From Pyronema omphalodes (Eukaryota; Ascomycota; Pezizomycetes; Pezizales; Pyronemataceae), in assembly GCA_024516155.1 (NCBI GenBank), contig JAJJXM010000002.1:1302001-1366000 (forward strand): a stretch of DNA of 64,000 nt. Direction: 5' to 3'. A program made the position numbers and the translations under genes. A model generated the notes under the pieces. The model was not told the DNA's origin, searched no databases, and saw only the letters and a list, made by a program, of their open reading frames with translations. Shown in pieces: positions 48,517 through 61,372 of this stretch; the first letter of the stretch is position 1, and each line of letters opens with the position of its first letter.

Positions 48517-48533
48517 GGGGGGGGGGGGGGGGG
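48517..48533 (+). repeat. G17 homopolymer
   Basis: 17 consecutive G on the + strand, about 360 bp downstream of the MLH1 stop. Confidence 0.95.
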
Positions 48534-49016
48534 ATAGCCGGGTAGTTATAAATTAGAATACAGTTGCTCAAGGAAACATTAGGCGATCTACGAGCCTCGC
48601 TCGGAGCTTGGCGATTTTAGATGTATGTATGTATGTATACATGTATATATGGTGTTGATGTAGGGTATTGGTAAGGTGGGTTACTTGTATATGGACATCC
48701 GTGCATGCATATATAGGAAATCAGGTGATGTTTTTTTGAAGGGGGTGGTGTTGGAACTATATATGCAGGGGCGTAGGCTTGGGTATGTGTAGGACGTTGG
48801 GAACGTGACTGCGACTATGGAAACTACACGCCGGACGATAGACGCTGGACGGTGGATGAATCATGTGATTATGTGACTGTGTATTAGGACCGAGAAGCTT
48901 GGGGAAGTAAAGGGAATCTAAGGGAATCTAAGAAAACTCTAAAGCTCGGTGTTACTTCATCAGGGCATCTTTGGTGAAGCCTTTGCAAACCCAGGTGCCA
49001 TGAAGCTATGGGTTTG

Positions 49017-49047
49017 GATACCATACCATACCATACCATACCATACC
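49017..49047 (+). repeat. CCATA pentanucleotide microsatellite
   Basis: Five perfect CCATA copies with imperfect flanking units. Confidence 0.9.
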
Positions 49048-49529
49048 GTATCTAATCAACCTTAGAATCTTGGAGTCTTAGGAACCTTAGGAATCCGGGG
49101 GATATGCTACGATAGCTATGGTATCTATGGTATCTAAATCTAGTTTATGCATTGATACATACATAGTCTGAGCTTCGATAGTTGGTAAGTTCCAATGGCA
49201 CGTTCGCAGCCAAGAAATACCAAGCTTAACACCAAGCTTAACACCAAGGTTTACACCAAGCCTGAGCCCAAGCCCGGCACCGAGCGGTTGATGCCTAGGG
49301 ATAGACTTTGGGGGATATCTTTATTGCATGTGAACATTTGGGCGTGTGTACTGTTCCCGGATCTGTGTTAGTAGCTACATACATATGTATATAAAAACAG
49401 GAGGATAAAAGTATACAATATATATATAAAATACGCGCCAAAAGGAAAATATAAAATATTATATAAAAGAAACTAGATATTACAACGATCTAATAGGTAA
49501 TGTTTGATTCATCTAATGCCTAATAAGAA

Positions 49530-49583
49530 ATAAAAAAAAATAAAATAAAAAAAAAAAAAAAAAAAAAATACACAAAAAAAAAA
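49530..49583 (+). repeat. A-rich tract
   Basis: Nearly uninterrupted adenines over about 50 bp with a few T and C interruptions. Confidence 0.85.
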
Positions 49584-50063
49584 GGGATATTGATATTCCG
49601 TATGTTCGCTATGAGTTTACTGTACCATAAATCAAGTCGGTTTATTTAACATAGCCTGGATAGCCTGGGTAGCAGCTAGCTAGCCTAGATAGCTTAAGTA
49701 CATCAGTATTAACCACCTAACCCGACACTCCCAAATCTTCCCATTACTTTATAATACCCCCATATCTGATCCATCTCCGTCTCCGTCTCCATCTCCGTCG
49801 CGTTTCTGTATCTGTATCTGTATCACTGTAGCCTATCATACGCGTCTTAACCCCCAACACCCAAACTCTCAGATTCCCTCTCTAAGCTCACGGAAAGTTG
49901 TGGGGGATAACTTGATAACTCGATAGTCCCCAAGCATAGCTCCAAGAGTGGATCAGAATCAGAATCCCCCAGCTCCGGCTTGGGCTTTGTCTTGGGGGCT
50001 TGTTAGTTAGTTAGTTTAGTTGGTTAGAACTTAGTGGGATTTTCGGGAGCTGTCAAGATGCAT

Positions 50064-50151
50064 GAGCTATGTGGGCTACGACAGAGCTACTTAGGCTATG
50101 TGAGCTACGAGCTACGAGCTACTTGAGCTGCGACAGAGCTACGAGCTACGG
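50064..50151 (+). repeat. GAGCTACG-type degenerate minisatellite
   Basis: Irregular copies of a GAGCTAC(G/T) word; related copies recur at about 50288-50310. Confidence 0.75.
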
Positions 50152-50874
50152 CCTCCTGGATATTATAGGTTAGAACTCTACAGGAATGCAGGAGCTTGGG
50201 GACTCAGTGCATAGAACGTGGGATGTGGGATTTGGGAGCTACATATGTAGTTCGTGTTCATCGGAAGGATGCGGGGGGAGTTGAACCACATGAGCTACGT
50301 GAGCTACATAGTCCACGGGGATAGGAAATGGAATGAAGCTATAAGCTACATATACATATCGACAAGCTACCAGCTACCAGCTCCACAGATACATAGCTAG
50401 ATACATACATACATACGTATATGTAGTGATAGACATTTAGCTATACCAATACATAGCGAATTTCTGGATACCGGATGTTAGATGATATGACAGGGCGAAT
50501 TGTGGGGCGGGGTGGGTGGGAGTACTTTCTTCTCATCAAGAGCATGGGGGCGGGATTTATTATTTTCTATACGTGATAAATCTTTTGTTGGAACCATCAT
50601 CATCATTATCATTATCATCTCCACTTTCATTTTTCGGTTCTCCCTGGAAACAGAAGATAAATAACGGCGATCTAAATACATGGTTTTTATTATATGGGAT
50701 TCCCAGAAGCCGAAGTTTCTATGTAGTGACCCTGAAAACTAAATGATAATCATCAGCTTTCGAACGCCTCAAATTCCACCCAGGGCTGTGTATGTATGTA
50801 TGTATGTATGGGGAATCTGAAAATAGGTATTAAATCTGATGATCCCACTACTCTAGGTACTAATCAATTCCTCA

Positions 50875-50892
50875 GGGGGGGGGGGGGGGGGG
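50875..50892 (+). repeat. G18 homopolymer
   Basis: 18 consecutive G on the + strand. Confidence 0.95.
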
Positions 50893-51244
50893 AAGGGAAG
50901 GGCTGGTCGGAATCAATTGTGGGGTTGCCTTAACCCTAATACGGTGGATGATTCATCAATCAGATCATATTCCCCATCCCCATCCCAATATCTTGTCCTT
51001 ATTACAATTGCGCCCTTCTTCTTATTCTTCTTCTTCTTCAGAGCCGGAATAAAGGAACTGGGTTCATGGGGATCTTTTCGCGCCGAATCCACCGACGGAA
51101 ACCACGGAGCAACAAAGCTGGCCGCTGCCATCGAAGCTTCCAAGTACGATTTCTTGGCTGCACATCTGTATTCCGAACCTGGGGGTGTGGGATGGTAGCA
51201 TACATCTGCACACAGCTAAGATTCCGGGCGTAATCGGGTTAGGT

Positions 51245-51259
51245 GGGGGGGGGGGGGGG
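51245..51259 (+). repeat. G15 homopolymer
   Basis: 15 consecutive G on the + strand, 60 bp before another G run. Confidence 0.95.
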
Positions 51260-51319
51260 CTAAATATAAGATTGGTATACATAAATATATAGCTCCATAT
51301 ATATATATATTTTTTTTTT

Positions 51320-51333
51320 GGGGGGGGGGGGGG
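51320..51333 (+). repeat. G14 homopolymer following (AT)n and T9 tracts
   Basis: An AT dinucleotide run, then nine T, then 14 G directly adjoining each other. Confidence 0.95.
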
Positions 51334-51447
51334 TCCACACTTCATTTGTTCTAACGTAACTCTCAACTACATGAGCAGACACATCTAAACCCGGCAGATC
51401 TTAGCGCCGTCGCGCGCCGTTCATCAACTCATCGCACATCGCTGATC

Positions 51448-51489
51448 GTTGTTGCTGTTGCTGCTGTTGCTGCTGTTGCTGCTGTTGCT
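51448..51489 (+). repeat. TTGCTG/CTG trinucleotide repeat
   Basis: Mixed TTG and CTG triplets over about 42 bp, outside any supported gene. Confidence 0.85.
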
Positions 51490-54400
51490 CTGGTTGCATT
51501 TTTCGTTTCGTGTTCCTGAACCTTTCCTTTTTTAGAATAGGCTAAATACGCGTATGTATGGTACCAAGTTACCAACAGGATCCAGGTAACAGGGGATGGA
51601 GGGAGGGATGGGAGGGATACGAGATCGATATAATTACTGACACCGCGGTTTTTTTGGAACTCTGGATAGGGATAGAAAACATGGTGGCGATAGAAAACAT
51701 GGTGGCGATAGAAATCTACAGAAAGAAGGTTTCGGATCTTTGAATCTTCGGCTTATGGGTATGTAGGCTACCAGGTTGGATAAGTTTAGCATGGGGGGGA
51801 GTTACGTGAGTGTGAGTGTGAGCTTTGAGCTTTGATCTTTTGTTCCTGACACTGACACTAATTCTAGACGTCGTTTAGAAACATTATAGCTTGGCAAAAC
51901 GCCGCCTTCTAGGTACACTAATAAATCCATATGTATTCCACAAGTGCGCTCCGACAGAGTGGAGTCGAAATGTTCCTTAGCTAGTTTAGTTGGTGGCCAC
52001 TATGTATGTTTTCGTTAGGGGAGTTTCCTAGCTAACTTGTTTCGCGATAAGTTTCATCCCGTGGCTTGTCTACCTTCCGAAGCTCTGGCTGATACATAGT
52101 CTAGCTTGTGTATACCAGGCACCAGCAGAACAGGACCCGGCTTAGAATGTTTTTGGATCGTTGGAAAATAAGCTTCTGATTGGTTGACGTGAAGTTTCCG
52201 AGGTCGGACTTCTTCTTTTTTATTTCTGGGCGGTTATTTATTAGGTTATAAGTGGAAGGATGGGGTTGATGGGATTGATGGGAATCGATGGTTCCATGTA
52301 GTATGTAGTATGTACACGACCATAGACTTCGGAGAAACGTAAACGCAGCCCACGCTAATAATAATTCGGGGATAGTGGGATAATATACAATTGAGCGCAA
52401 CCCATCGCTCGGGCCTCTTCTAAAACGGATCCCTGTGGGAAACACCTTTGGATCCTTGAGCCTTGAGGAAATAGGTATGAGGCGTGGTGGTGGTGCGTGG
52501 GTGCGCAAATAAACAAATTTTGTTTCGTTTCACGCCGCCGGCCGGTGTGATTTGTTTCCTCGGGCTATAGCCATAGTCACATCTCCGGGGGGGGGTGCGA
52601 TGAGGGGTGCTTGTCAATGATTAATGTTAATCAGCTGAGGATTTTGGTACATGAATTGAACAGAAAACGTGGGCTTGGGTTAATATTAATGAAGATCCTT
52701 TTCATCGGTGGAGGAGACAGCGCTCCGGAGTTTTGAGCATCAAAGACTACACGTGATGAATAATAGAATTATCAGATCACCTTGATAATATTAGATGGGG
52801 AATTATGAGACTTTCCAAGTATTAGCAATTCTTAGATCGGAGTACCACCTTCCTGTTATTCACACTTTGTTCTATCTTACCTTCAGTTACCGGTCGTAAT
52901 TCATCGGTGATGTGGAGTTTGGCTTGTTTTCTTGGAAAGATCCGCGGAGGGATGCATCATTATTGCTTAGTTGTTATGTAGTCGTGTCTTTGATATGATT
53001 CACATAGGATATATTTCTCTCATAACCTATTACCCAGCCAATTGAGCGGATTAGAGATGCATAGAAAGCGCCATGACATCCGTGTTATATCGATACTTGT
53101 GTTGTTTCCCGACCCTTCGCCTCTTCATCACTTGATGGCTTCGCTTCGCCGGCGCCGAGTACTACCATTATTTTACCACCGGCGAGCAACGATCCTTGTT
53201 GGGAGGTATAGATACGGCTTTGGTAGGTAGTTGCAGAACACCTATGATGTTATATCGACAAGTAAAGTAATGCATAAGAAAAACAAACCAACGAACATTA
53301 CAATTCAAGCCAAACCGAACTGCTGGAAAAAAAAATTCCAACAAAAAAAACCCCCCCTACCGACACAACATCCTGTGTTTACGATATCCATAATGCAAGC
53401 AAAGCCACTGGGGCTGTTTTTAAGGCTTTGTTGACTTTACCTCATCTAACCTGAAGTGATCTTTCTTTTGCCAAGAGAAACTTTCGGCAGTTTTCTTTTG
53501 AGATGTGGCCTTTTTTATATTTAATTCTGTCCATATAAGATAGGCTCCGTAAAACATTTCACATAAAAAAACCCCCCGAACTTCAAAATCTTTGAACCAA
53601 AAAAGTTTATGTGGAGCACTTCCATATCTTATATATTCCCTAAAGATGAAAAAAAAATATAACAAAAATAATACAAAAAAAATACAAAAAACTAAAAACT
53701 ACCGGACCATTCGGCGCACTGCCATTTCGATCCCTTTGTACCCAGCAACCAAACCCAATCCCAGCCCATTCTTCCTCTTCCATCCTACTGTTCCATCCTC
53801 CCCTCCTCCTTATTCCCTATTCCCTATTCTTACAAGATTATAGAAATAGTGGAAAAAAGTATTAAGTAAGTAGTATCAGTAAAAACCCAAAACCAAAGGT
53901 CCAAACCAACCAACCAACCAACCCAAGCCAAGCCAAGCCCAAGCCCAATCCAAAACCAATGATCAAAAAAAGGGAATAGGCAGAGTGCCGATAACTAGTA
54001 GTAGTGTAGTAGTGATGATAGTGATGTATATGATATATGAAACCCAAAAAAATTCGACAGTGCAGCCAGCCTAGCCTCCCTTTGATCCGTTTCCAAAAAA
54101 TACAGAAAAAAACTGCGCCGAGTAAGTAAAGTATATGTAAACCCAACCAACCCAACAAAAAAAAAACAGATAAGCAGAGATACAAAATAATCAATAAAAC
54201 AAATAACCTCCCAAATAACAGTGTATAAAAAAATAATAAGTAAAAAAAAAATCTAAAGATGATAGAAAAGAAAAGAAGAAGAAGAAAAAGAAAAAAAAAT
54301 CTATAAAAAACAAAATTCTAAAGGTGAAGAAGAAAAAAAGGAAGAAAGAACGCCGTGTATATGAAAAATCCTTGTATCCCAAAAAAAACAAAATGTTGTA

Positions 54401-54654
54401 TAATAGATGATGAAAAACCCAAAAAGAAGTTGTCGGCTAATAATAGTAATAATAATAAAAAGAGGGATCCAAACACTTTGTTTCCCTCATGCCGGCTGGT
54501 GATTATATAATAATACAACTGTCCAAAGGTGGGAGACAGATGGTGATGATGATGATGATATGATGCATTCGTAAAACCGTGATTAAGCGGGTAGGTGAGA
54601 GGAAGGAAGGAGGGAGGTGAGCGACTGGCGAAGGACGGATGATAGGCGATCCGC

Positions 54655-55547
54655 TTATTTCGAACCAAGCTTGTAACCAACAGTCGACATTCTTCTTCCA
54701 GTCTTGGTGTAAGTCATAGCAGGACGAATCATGATATCCAAAGGAACAGGTTTCTCGGTCTGTTCACCAAGGTAAACTCTGCTGTGCTTCTCGAATCCGA
54801 ATCTCTGGTACATCGAAACATTGCGGATGTGGCTGGACTCGAGGTAACATGGTGCTCCTCCCTCTGAGTCAACTTTGTCGGTGACGTGCTCGACTAGCTT
54901 GCGGGCGTATCCACGTCCACGGGCTGAGGGAGTGACTCCGATGTAGACGAGGTACCAGGCGTCGTTGTCTTGCTCTCCGAGTGCGTTGACCCTGAAGTAA
55001 TGCGGTTAGTAACTGATGGTGTCTAGTGATGAGGAATATATAACTTACTTGGTCTGGTGAAGGACCTCCATGAATTCTCCAAAGTATCTCTTCTTTCCCT
55101 CAGCGGTGAGCTTGAAGTAAAGTCTCCACATTCCAGTACGGAAGATAGTGTACCAATCGTCCATGTTCTTTCCAGGGGGCATCCTAAAATCATATATTAG
55201 CCAATTTTTCTTTTTGTTTCTTTCGGAATCCAAACATACCAAAGAGCAACACCCTCGTGGTTCTCTCCAATGCTAAGAACCAATCCATTGTGAATGTGTG
55301 CGCAAACAATGTACTCCAAAATCTCCAAATGTAAAGGCCAAAGCTCCTCTCTAGTCTTTCCTCCGTTGTCAGGAACATCCAAAAAGTAGAATGCTACATC
55401 GTCGTCGTAAAAGGCCTCTGCTAATGATCTTGCGCATGCTTTGTAGTCCTCGATTCCGCATACTCGTACTTTGTCTGAACGGTGTCCGAGCTTTTCCGAG
55501 AAGATTGTTGTGGTCCAGGAGATTGTGCTTGACATTGTTTTAGCCAT
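54655..55547 (-). CDS. GNAT-family N-acetyltransferase
   Basis: Three exons, 55547-55240, 55183-55049 and 54991-54655, encode 259 aa; introns are 56 and 57 bp. Joins read HEGVALW-MPPGKNMDDW and EVLHQTK-VNALGEQDNDAWYLVYIGV. The acetyl-CoA binding motif A is YIGVTPSARGRGYARKLVEHV (R/Q-x-x-G-x-G/A loop). Next is the motif B-like region PCYLESSHIRNVSMYQRFGFEKHSRV. The N-terminal CARSLAEAFYDDDVAFYFLD resembles the fungal GNAT subgroup that acetylates small molecules, but the acceptor substrate cannot be inferred. Start is the ATG at 55547 (MAKTMSSTISW); Met5 is an alternative. It is the only supported gene between 48.2 kb and the right edge. Confidence 0.9.
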
Positions 55548-56080
55548 TGTGATGTGATGTGATGTGATGTTGTTGATTAAGATAGTAGTAGTGGTAGTAG
55601 TAGTAGTAAAAAAAGAGAAGATGTTGTAGCTTCTAGTTGGTAGTTGATACTGATGAATTTGGTGGAATTAAATATATCAAGGAGTGTGGTGTATAGAGGT
55701 GTAAATCAAGTTGTTGTTTATTATTATCCTCGTTGTTGATCTAGTAGTAGATGTTGTTGTTGTTGTTGTTGATGCTGTTGCTGATACTGAGAATTAACAA
55801 GAGAAACAAGGTGGATATCCTCCTCTATTTAATATTCCGTTGTGATTTTTTGTTTGGCACCCCAACCTTTTTGCCCTTCATGGTTGCGCGTTGCAGCCTT
55901 CTGGCTCAAAGTAGGGGTGCTAGCGTGTATGGTAGGAGGGATCGAGCTATGCAGGCGGGACAGGGGTATGGGATGTACCAGTTGCAGCACTGCGTCTCTG
56001 TGTCAGGAACCCAAGCGGATGGAAGGGAGCGGAACAATGCAACGAACGGCAGAGAAGAGAGAGGTGTGGGTAAACTGACA

Positions 56081-56097
56081 GGGGGGGGGGGGGGGGG
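56081..56097 (+). repeat. G17 homopolymer
   Basis: 17 consecutive G on the + strand within a ~200-bp G-rich stretch. Confidence 0.95.
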
Positions 56098-56240
56098 AAT
56101 GGAAGTGAAGGGGGGGTGGAGGTGGAGGGAGAGAATGAGGTGTGGAGGGGGTGGGTAGCAGGTACAGGGGTTGGTAGCTCTGGCCGGGGGTGGACAGGCT
56201 GGCAGGGGTTTGTGTACCTGGGACTCTACTACACCAGGGT

Positions 56241-56254
56241 GGGGGGGGGGGGGG
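56241..56254 (+). repeat. G14 homopolymer
   Basis: 14 consecutive G on the + strand. Confidence 0.95.
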
Positions 56255-57248
56255 AAGCACGGCGGTCTCATGTTGCAGGGGTGCATGGAGGAGAGCTGTC
56301 TTTGTTCTGCCTCTCCGCCCGGTCCCTGGGGTTGCAGCTGAGTAGGGACTCGTAGCGCAATGCGTAGTGCGTAGTGCAGTTGCGCGGTGGTGAGAGCTCT
56401 CGCCCGCCAGCCTAAAATAGCGGAACGGTCATTTGGAATTTGGGCGGGGGAAGGAGTGAGTGTAGTCAGTGGGCTGATGAGCTTGAGTCCGTAATACTGG
56501 TGCTCGACAAAGTCTACAAAGTGTACAAAGGCTACAAAGGCTGATGGGCTTTCACCATGGTTTGCCAAAGGCTACAAGGTTTTTGAACGCCGTTGAATCA
56601 TACAAATTTCACATTTATGCTCCGCAGCGCCCATTTTGAGCTTTCTATTACAGGTCCCATGCTCTCTGTTACAGCTAACAACAGCTCTCTAACCCACTCT
56701 TATTACTGTTACAGAGAAATCCAAGGATAAACCTCCAACATTAAGTCTGAGCATATATCTATTGCTTGACCCTTTGATTCGGATAGGATTGGATTAAGGA
56801 TCTTCAATTTGCAAAACAAAAAAAAACTTCCGATCTATGCAATTTCTTACCTGCGCTGATTCCTAAAGAATTGGGGTCCTATGGCATCCGAGCACTTTTG
56901 GTAACTTTGTATGTAGGGTACCTGCAGAACGTGCAAAGCGGGCATATCCAAAGTGAAGGGTATCAAAGGCGTTGAAAGGCAGCGACGTTGAGCCCTTACC
57001 AGAAGTCACAACACCAGGCAGTTTTCCAATTCCTAAGAAAGTGCGATGCCACAACAAAAAGAAAAAAAGAAAACACGCCATGTACCAGCAGCAGCCATTT
57101 TAGCCTGAACGTATGTACAGTACAAAGGCTGCATGAAAGGCTGAGGCACAGAAGCGTAGAAGCATAAAAAGTGTTTTTTTTATTTTTTACTTCAGTTTTT
57201 TATGAACCACGGTCATACCGTGTATCAAATCAACATGGGGACGCGTAT

Positions 57249-57269
57249 CAATCAATCAATCAATCAAGT
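57249..57269 (+). repeat. ATCA tetranucleotide repeat
   Basis: Five tandem ATCA units. Confidence 0.85.
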
Positions 57270-57596
57270 TTCGTGCATCCATTCATAGATCAATAGATTA
57301 GTTATCGAGCGCGCCGAGAATAGCTCAAAACTGTAGATAGATTAAGTATATTGGTAGGGTCCTATGTAGAGTAGAGCAAAGTAGAATAATCTGGTAGATT
57401 GATTATCTGTTCCCATGAACTGAACTGAACTGAACCGTTGTTCAGGCCTCTGTTATTTTAGGATCCAGTTTTAGATTCCCTTTGTATGCGTATCTCCTGA
57501 TGAACTGCTACTAGTATAACTAGTTACCAGCTAAAACTAGCTACCAGCTACTCCCGCCCCGCTGTTCTAAGTTCTGTTCGGTCCTGTTGTCTGAAG

Positions 57597-57624
57597 AGCT
57601 TCGAGCTTCGAGCTTCGAGCTTCG
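57597..57624 (+). repeat. TCGAGCT heptanucleotide repeat
   Basis: Three perfect tandem copies plus a partial one. Confidence 0.85.
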
Positions 57625-57777
57625 GCCGGCCAAGCTAGCTGCTAACTACCTAAGCTAGTCAAGTCATTCAGTTACTCTCGGGCCTCGCGACGCGACAAGC
57701 AAGCACCAAAGCATAGAGCATGGCCATGATTCTCACAAGTCTTGGCGAGAACCACCACGGCGGCGGCGGGGGGAGGA

Positions 57778-57795
57778 GGGGGGGGGGGGGGGGGG
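57778..57795 (+). repeat. G18 homopolymer
   Basis: 18 consecutive G on the + strand, preceded by CGG triplets and a GGAGGA stretch. Confidence 0.95.
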
Positions 57796-59760
57796 CGGTA
57801 GCTCTAAGCTCACAGATCCGTCTTGTAAGTAGCTTGGCAATGTGGGATAGTATACAACTATTGTGTTCGAGAAACAACCAAATCCAAGAACCCGGGGAGT
57901 TGGTCTGACTCTGACCAGACCAGGCCAGGGCTCACTTAGGTTTCACGGGCGCGGGTGCGGGCGCGGGCGCGTTCTGTTGTGAGCCCGACATTTCTGTACC
58001 TACAATGTTTGGTATTGTTATGGTATGGTGACACTGTGGGCTGTGCCCGATGCGACGGAGCGGGTTTTTTTTTGAATCGGGATAAGGTATGCTTGTTTTC
58101 TTGCATACATAACTCACCTCAGTGCTACAACTGCGATTATTACTACATACAACGCTGGGCAATGTCTGACTGAGTCCTCGTCCATGGTTCAACAGAAAAG
58201 AAAAGCTCACGTAAATCATTATCCATAATGCGATAATATTAATAATGATAGTCATAATAATACATGCATATACACTCCTCAGGCGTTCATTCAAGCAAGC
58301 AGGCAAGCAAGCGCGTGAATAATCCACCGAAATCATACCAGCAAATGCCCGATGGCCGCATAAGACGAATGGGAAGAAAAAATGTAACAGTCATCAGCCC
58401 TCAAAGCTACAATGACATGACAAGATACTCCAACAAGCCAATAGAAAGCCCCTGTAAGCTATCGACTCAACATGATAATAATCCAATCTATCAGCGCGTA
58501 GAGGACGATGAATCATGAGTGAGCTGCAGCGCAAAATATTGCCGTAGCTCTTAGCTCTTAGCTGCGTCGAACGTCATTGAACATTCAAGGCCCATACATA
58601 TACATACATACATACAGCAGCAGCAAGAGTAATCTTCCCGAAACAATGACGTCCATCAATGACGATACAGAATATGAGATGCCCACTTCTCTGCAGTATC
58701 TTGCAGCTAAGGGAGTCCCTACATACCTTACCTTACCTTAGAAAACCCGATCCTCCACTTAGCATCAAGACATGGTGTTCTTAGAAGGAATATTATGAGC
58801 ATGTCACACGATCTTTAGACGACCATACATCGACCATACAGAAAGACTCCACACTCAGGCTTGATACATTGGTGATACTGAGGTGGGCTTGAAGCTATAA
58901 GCTAAGCTAAGGTAAGCTAGCTAAGCCACCGCACAAGATTCGTTACAGATACATACATGATACATACCAATATACGTGTTGGTGAGGCAGCGGGGCGTCG
59001 ATACATCTGTGGAGTCGCCATATATACAGCGGGGATATCGTTGTCCCACTCTATTCCACCTATCTATTGAAGTGGCGTCGACCTGAGGCTCGCGAGTCGC
59101 GACGAGGCTATGCCGCTATGCCGCTATGTAGAGTTGTACTCAGGTACAGTGGTACACAGCATACAACGCGTTTAACAGAGCCCGGTCGGTTGACCAGGGT
59201 TGTACTCGAGTCTCGAGTCTCGGATGGCCGTGGACACTAGATGGTGGTACACGTAAGCGAATTTTGAGCTCGGCTGCGGACGCGGCGGTTTTGAAGGCGA
59301 CTTTGATTTTTGTATTCGGATTCGACAAGTTAGACTAGACTAGCTTTACTAGTAAATCTACAGGCTGCTAATATACATGACACGGAGCACATCTTCTTTT
59401 TCTAAAATCTACTACAGTACTGTCGTCCAGCTTGATATTTCAGGTATGTACACGGGTACAGGTATTTTGTAGCCACCCAAGCCTAAAATGGAGATGATTT
59501 TCAGGTACAGGTACCAAGTTGCTGCTGCTGCTGTTGCTGCATTACGAATCCGTGCACAGTTTTTAAGATTTCCCGTGACTTACAATGTAGATCCTAATGA
59601 ATTGCGGTAGTAGCACAGTATCTGAGTACGAGCCCTGTGGATTGTCTGCCTAATCTAGAGTACTGTTTTTTCTGTTGCCAATGTCCTGGGGTTGATTGGA
59701 TTGGCTTGATGGCTTAATGGCTAATGATTGACAGTTATGATTGCTGCTTCTGTGCGCATT

Positions 59761-59850
59761 TTAGCTTGGCTTAGCTTGGCTTAGCTTGGCTTAGCCTGGC
59801 CTAGTCTGGATTAGCCTAGCTTAGCCTGGCTTAGCCTAGTTTTTATCTAT
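59761..59850 (+). repeat. TTAGCTTGGC decanucleotide minisatellite
   Basis: About nine copies of a 10-bp unit; the first three are perfect and the later ones vary (TTAGCCTGGC, TTAGCCTAGC). Confidence 0.88.
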
Positions 59851-60095
59851 CTTAGGTTAGTCCCATGGAGTTCTTCTTAACTTAAATTAGTTTAGCTCTA
59901 CATGTTTGGCATCTCCCAGTTTCCAGCAACCCCTCCCCCCTCAGTAATAATAATAGCACCCCCCCAAAACTGTCCCACGGCGTTTCTTTCTAAAAACACC
60001 CTAGATCAAGCCCTAATATTTCTCCACTTTAACTATAACCCCAGGTCTCTCCAATTCCACCTGGCACCTGCTAATCTACCATAGCTACCATAATC

Positions 60096-60116
60096 AAACC
60101 AAACCAAACCAAACCA
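60096..60116 (+). repeat. AAACC pentanucleotide repeat
   Basis: Four tandem AAACC copies. Confidence 0.85.
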
Positions 60117-60880
60117 AGCCCAACGCCGGAGAACGGAGAGTGGAGTGGAGCTATAATGTAGGGTCTAAGATACACTGTGTAGTGTGTTGCTTTAGATATC
60201 GCTCGCCATTAGTATTCTCCAAGACTAGGCGTTGTAGTATCCGTCTGAGAGAAATCCAGCTCCTGGAAACTCGGAACCCATAAATCCATACATCCATACC
60301 TGTCAATCAGGAACTCGGCACCATCACCTCACATAACATCAAACCCGGCACCAGCTAGCTCGCTAGCCATATAGCCAAAATAATTTCCTATGCTGTATAT
60401 GTATACTATTAAATTACAACCAACATCCTGATGTTTGTCGTACAGACTATGCATCTTTAAATACTGTGATCCTGATTCCTATATACACGTGGGGACTGGA
60501 ATTGTTGCGGGATATATATATATATACGTATATACATGTATATATATATGAGAAAAACTAAGCTTAACGAATGGGAGAATGAATGGAAGAAAGAAAGAAA
60601 GGGTAGGGGATGGGGGTTTCTGGACTTGAGATATGGTGGGATGTAGGGCGTCGGGATTGGGATTGGCTTTTTTGTTCTGTTGTGGCACTGGTTACGGTGG
60701 ATGGGGTTGTTACTATCTCCGGGGATGATAGCTGGAGATGATAGCTGTAGGAGTGCAGGAGTTTTGGCCATCATTAGGGATGGAAGGTGGATGGGGATAT
60801 GTAGACTGATTTTGAATTTGGAAATTCTAATACATACATACGTCCACCATAACTACCACCATAACTACCACCAGTACAAC

Positions 60881-60914
60881 TATCAATATCAATATCAATA
60901 TCAATATCAATATC
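60881..60914 (+). repeat. TATCAA hexanucleotide microsatellite
   Basis: 5.7 perfect copies, twelve bases before the 8-bp satellite and just after a duplicated ACCACCATAACT word. Confidence 0.93.
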
Positions 60915-60926
60915 GGAATTCGAATG

Positions 60927-61047
60927 GATACATAGATACATAAATACATAGATACATAGATACATAGATACATAGATACATAGATACATAGATACATAGA
61001 TACATAGATACATAGATACATAGATACATAGATACATAGATACATAG
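60927..61047 (+). repeat. GATACATA octanucleotide satellite, about 15 copies
   Basis: 121 bp of almost perfect 8-bp units; an early unit has one variant base (GATACATAAATACATA). It is too short-period and spacer-free to be a CRISPR. Confidence 0.95.
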
Positions 61048-61340
61048 CTTATTATATATCCACACTAGTGTATCCGAACTGTTGGGTCTCGGGCCGCTTT
61101 ATGGAGTCACGTTTTGAGGGCTTTACAGGGGGGTTTTTTTTTTCCCCAAACCAATCGTTACAACTTACGGGTATGTTGTTTTACTAACCTTGGATTTTCT
61201 GGGATTTCTGGGATTTCTGGGATTTTTTATAAAGCTTGAGACTTTGAGACTTTAATTCTTTGATTCTTTAATATCTGGTATCTGGTATCTGGTAGATCCC
61301 GGTATCTTGCTTACTACATATCTATCCCAGTGGTTATCGT

Positions 61341-61372
61341 ATCCTGGTATCCTGGTATCCTGGTATCCTGGT
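61341..61372 (+). repeat. ATCCTGGT octanucleotide repeat
   Basis: Four perfect tandem copies. Confidence 0.9.

Larger units (their letters stand above)
48156..54654. other. 6.5-kb simple-repeat-rich intergenic region
   Basis: No gene is supported. The sequence is dense with short tandem duplications, homopolymers (five G runs, long A-rich stretch near 49530-49580) and AT-rich patches. The segment 53.3-54.65 kb, A-rich on the + strand, is downstream of the acetyltransferase gene and includes its 3' UTR. Confidence 0.5.

Noticed and set aside
52101..52508. 135-codon minus-strand frame
   Set aside because: No domain, mixed composition, no promoter or splice evidence; expected by chance in a 6.5-kb desert.
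55906..56568. 220-codon minus-strand Pro-rich frame
   Set aside because: Produced by G runs translating to poly-Pro; no splice context or motifs, and the frame passes through two homopolymers.
60774..61045. Minus-strand frames of 72-87 codons (MYLCIYVS repeats) and CRISPR-like appearance
   Set aside because: Direct translation of the 8-bp GATACATA satellite; no spacers, and the host is eukaryotic.
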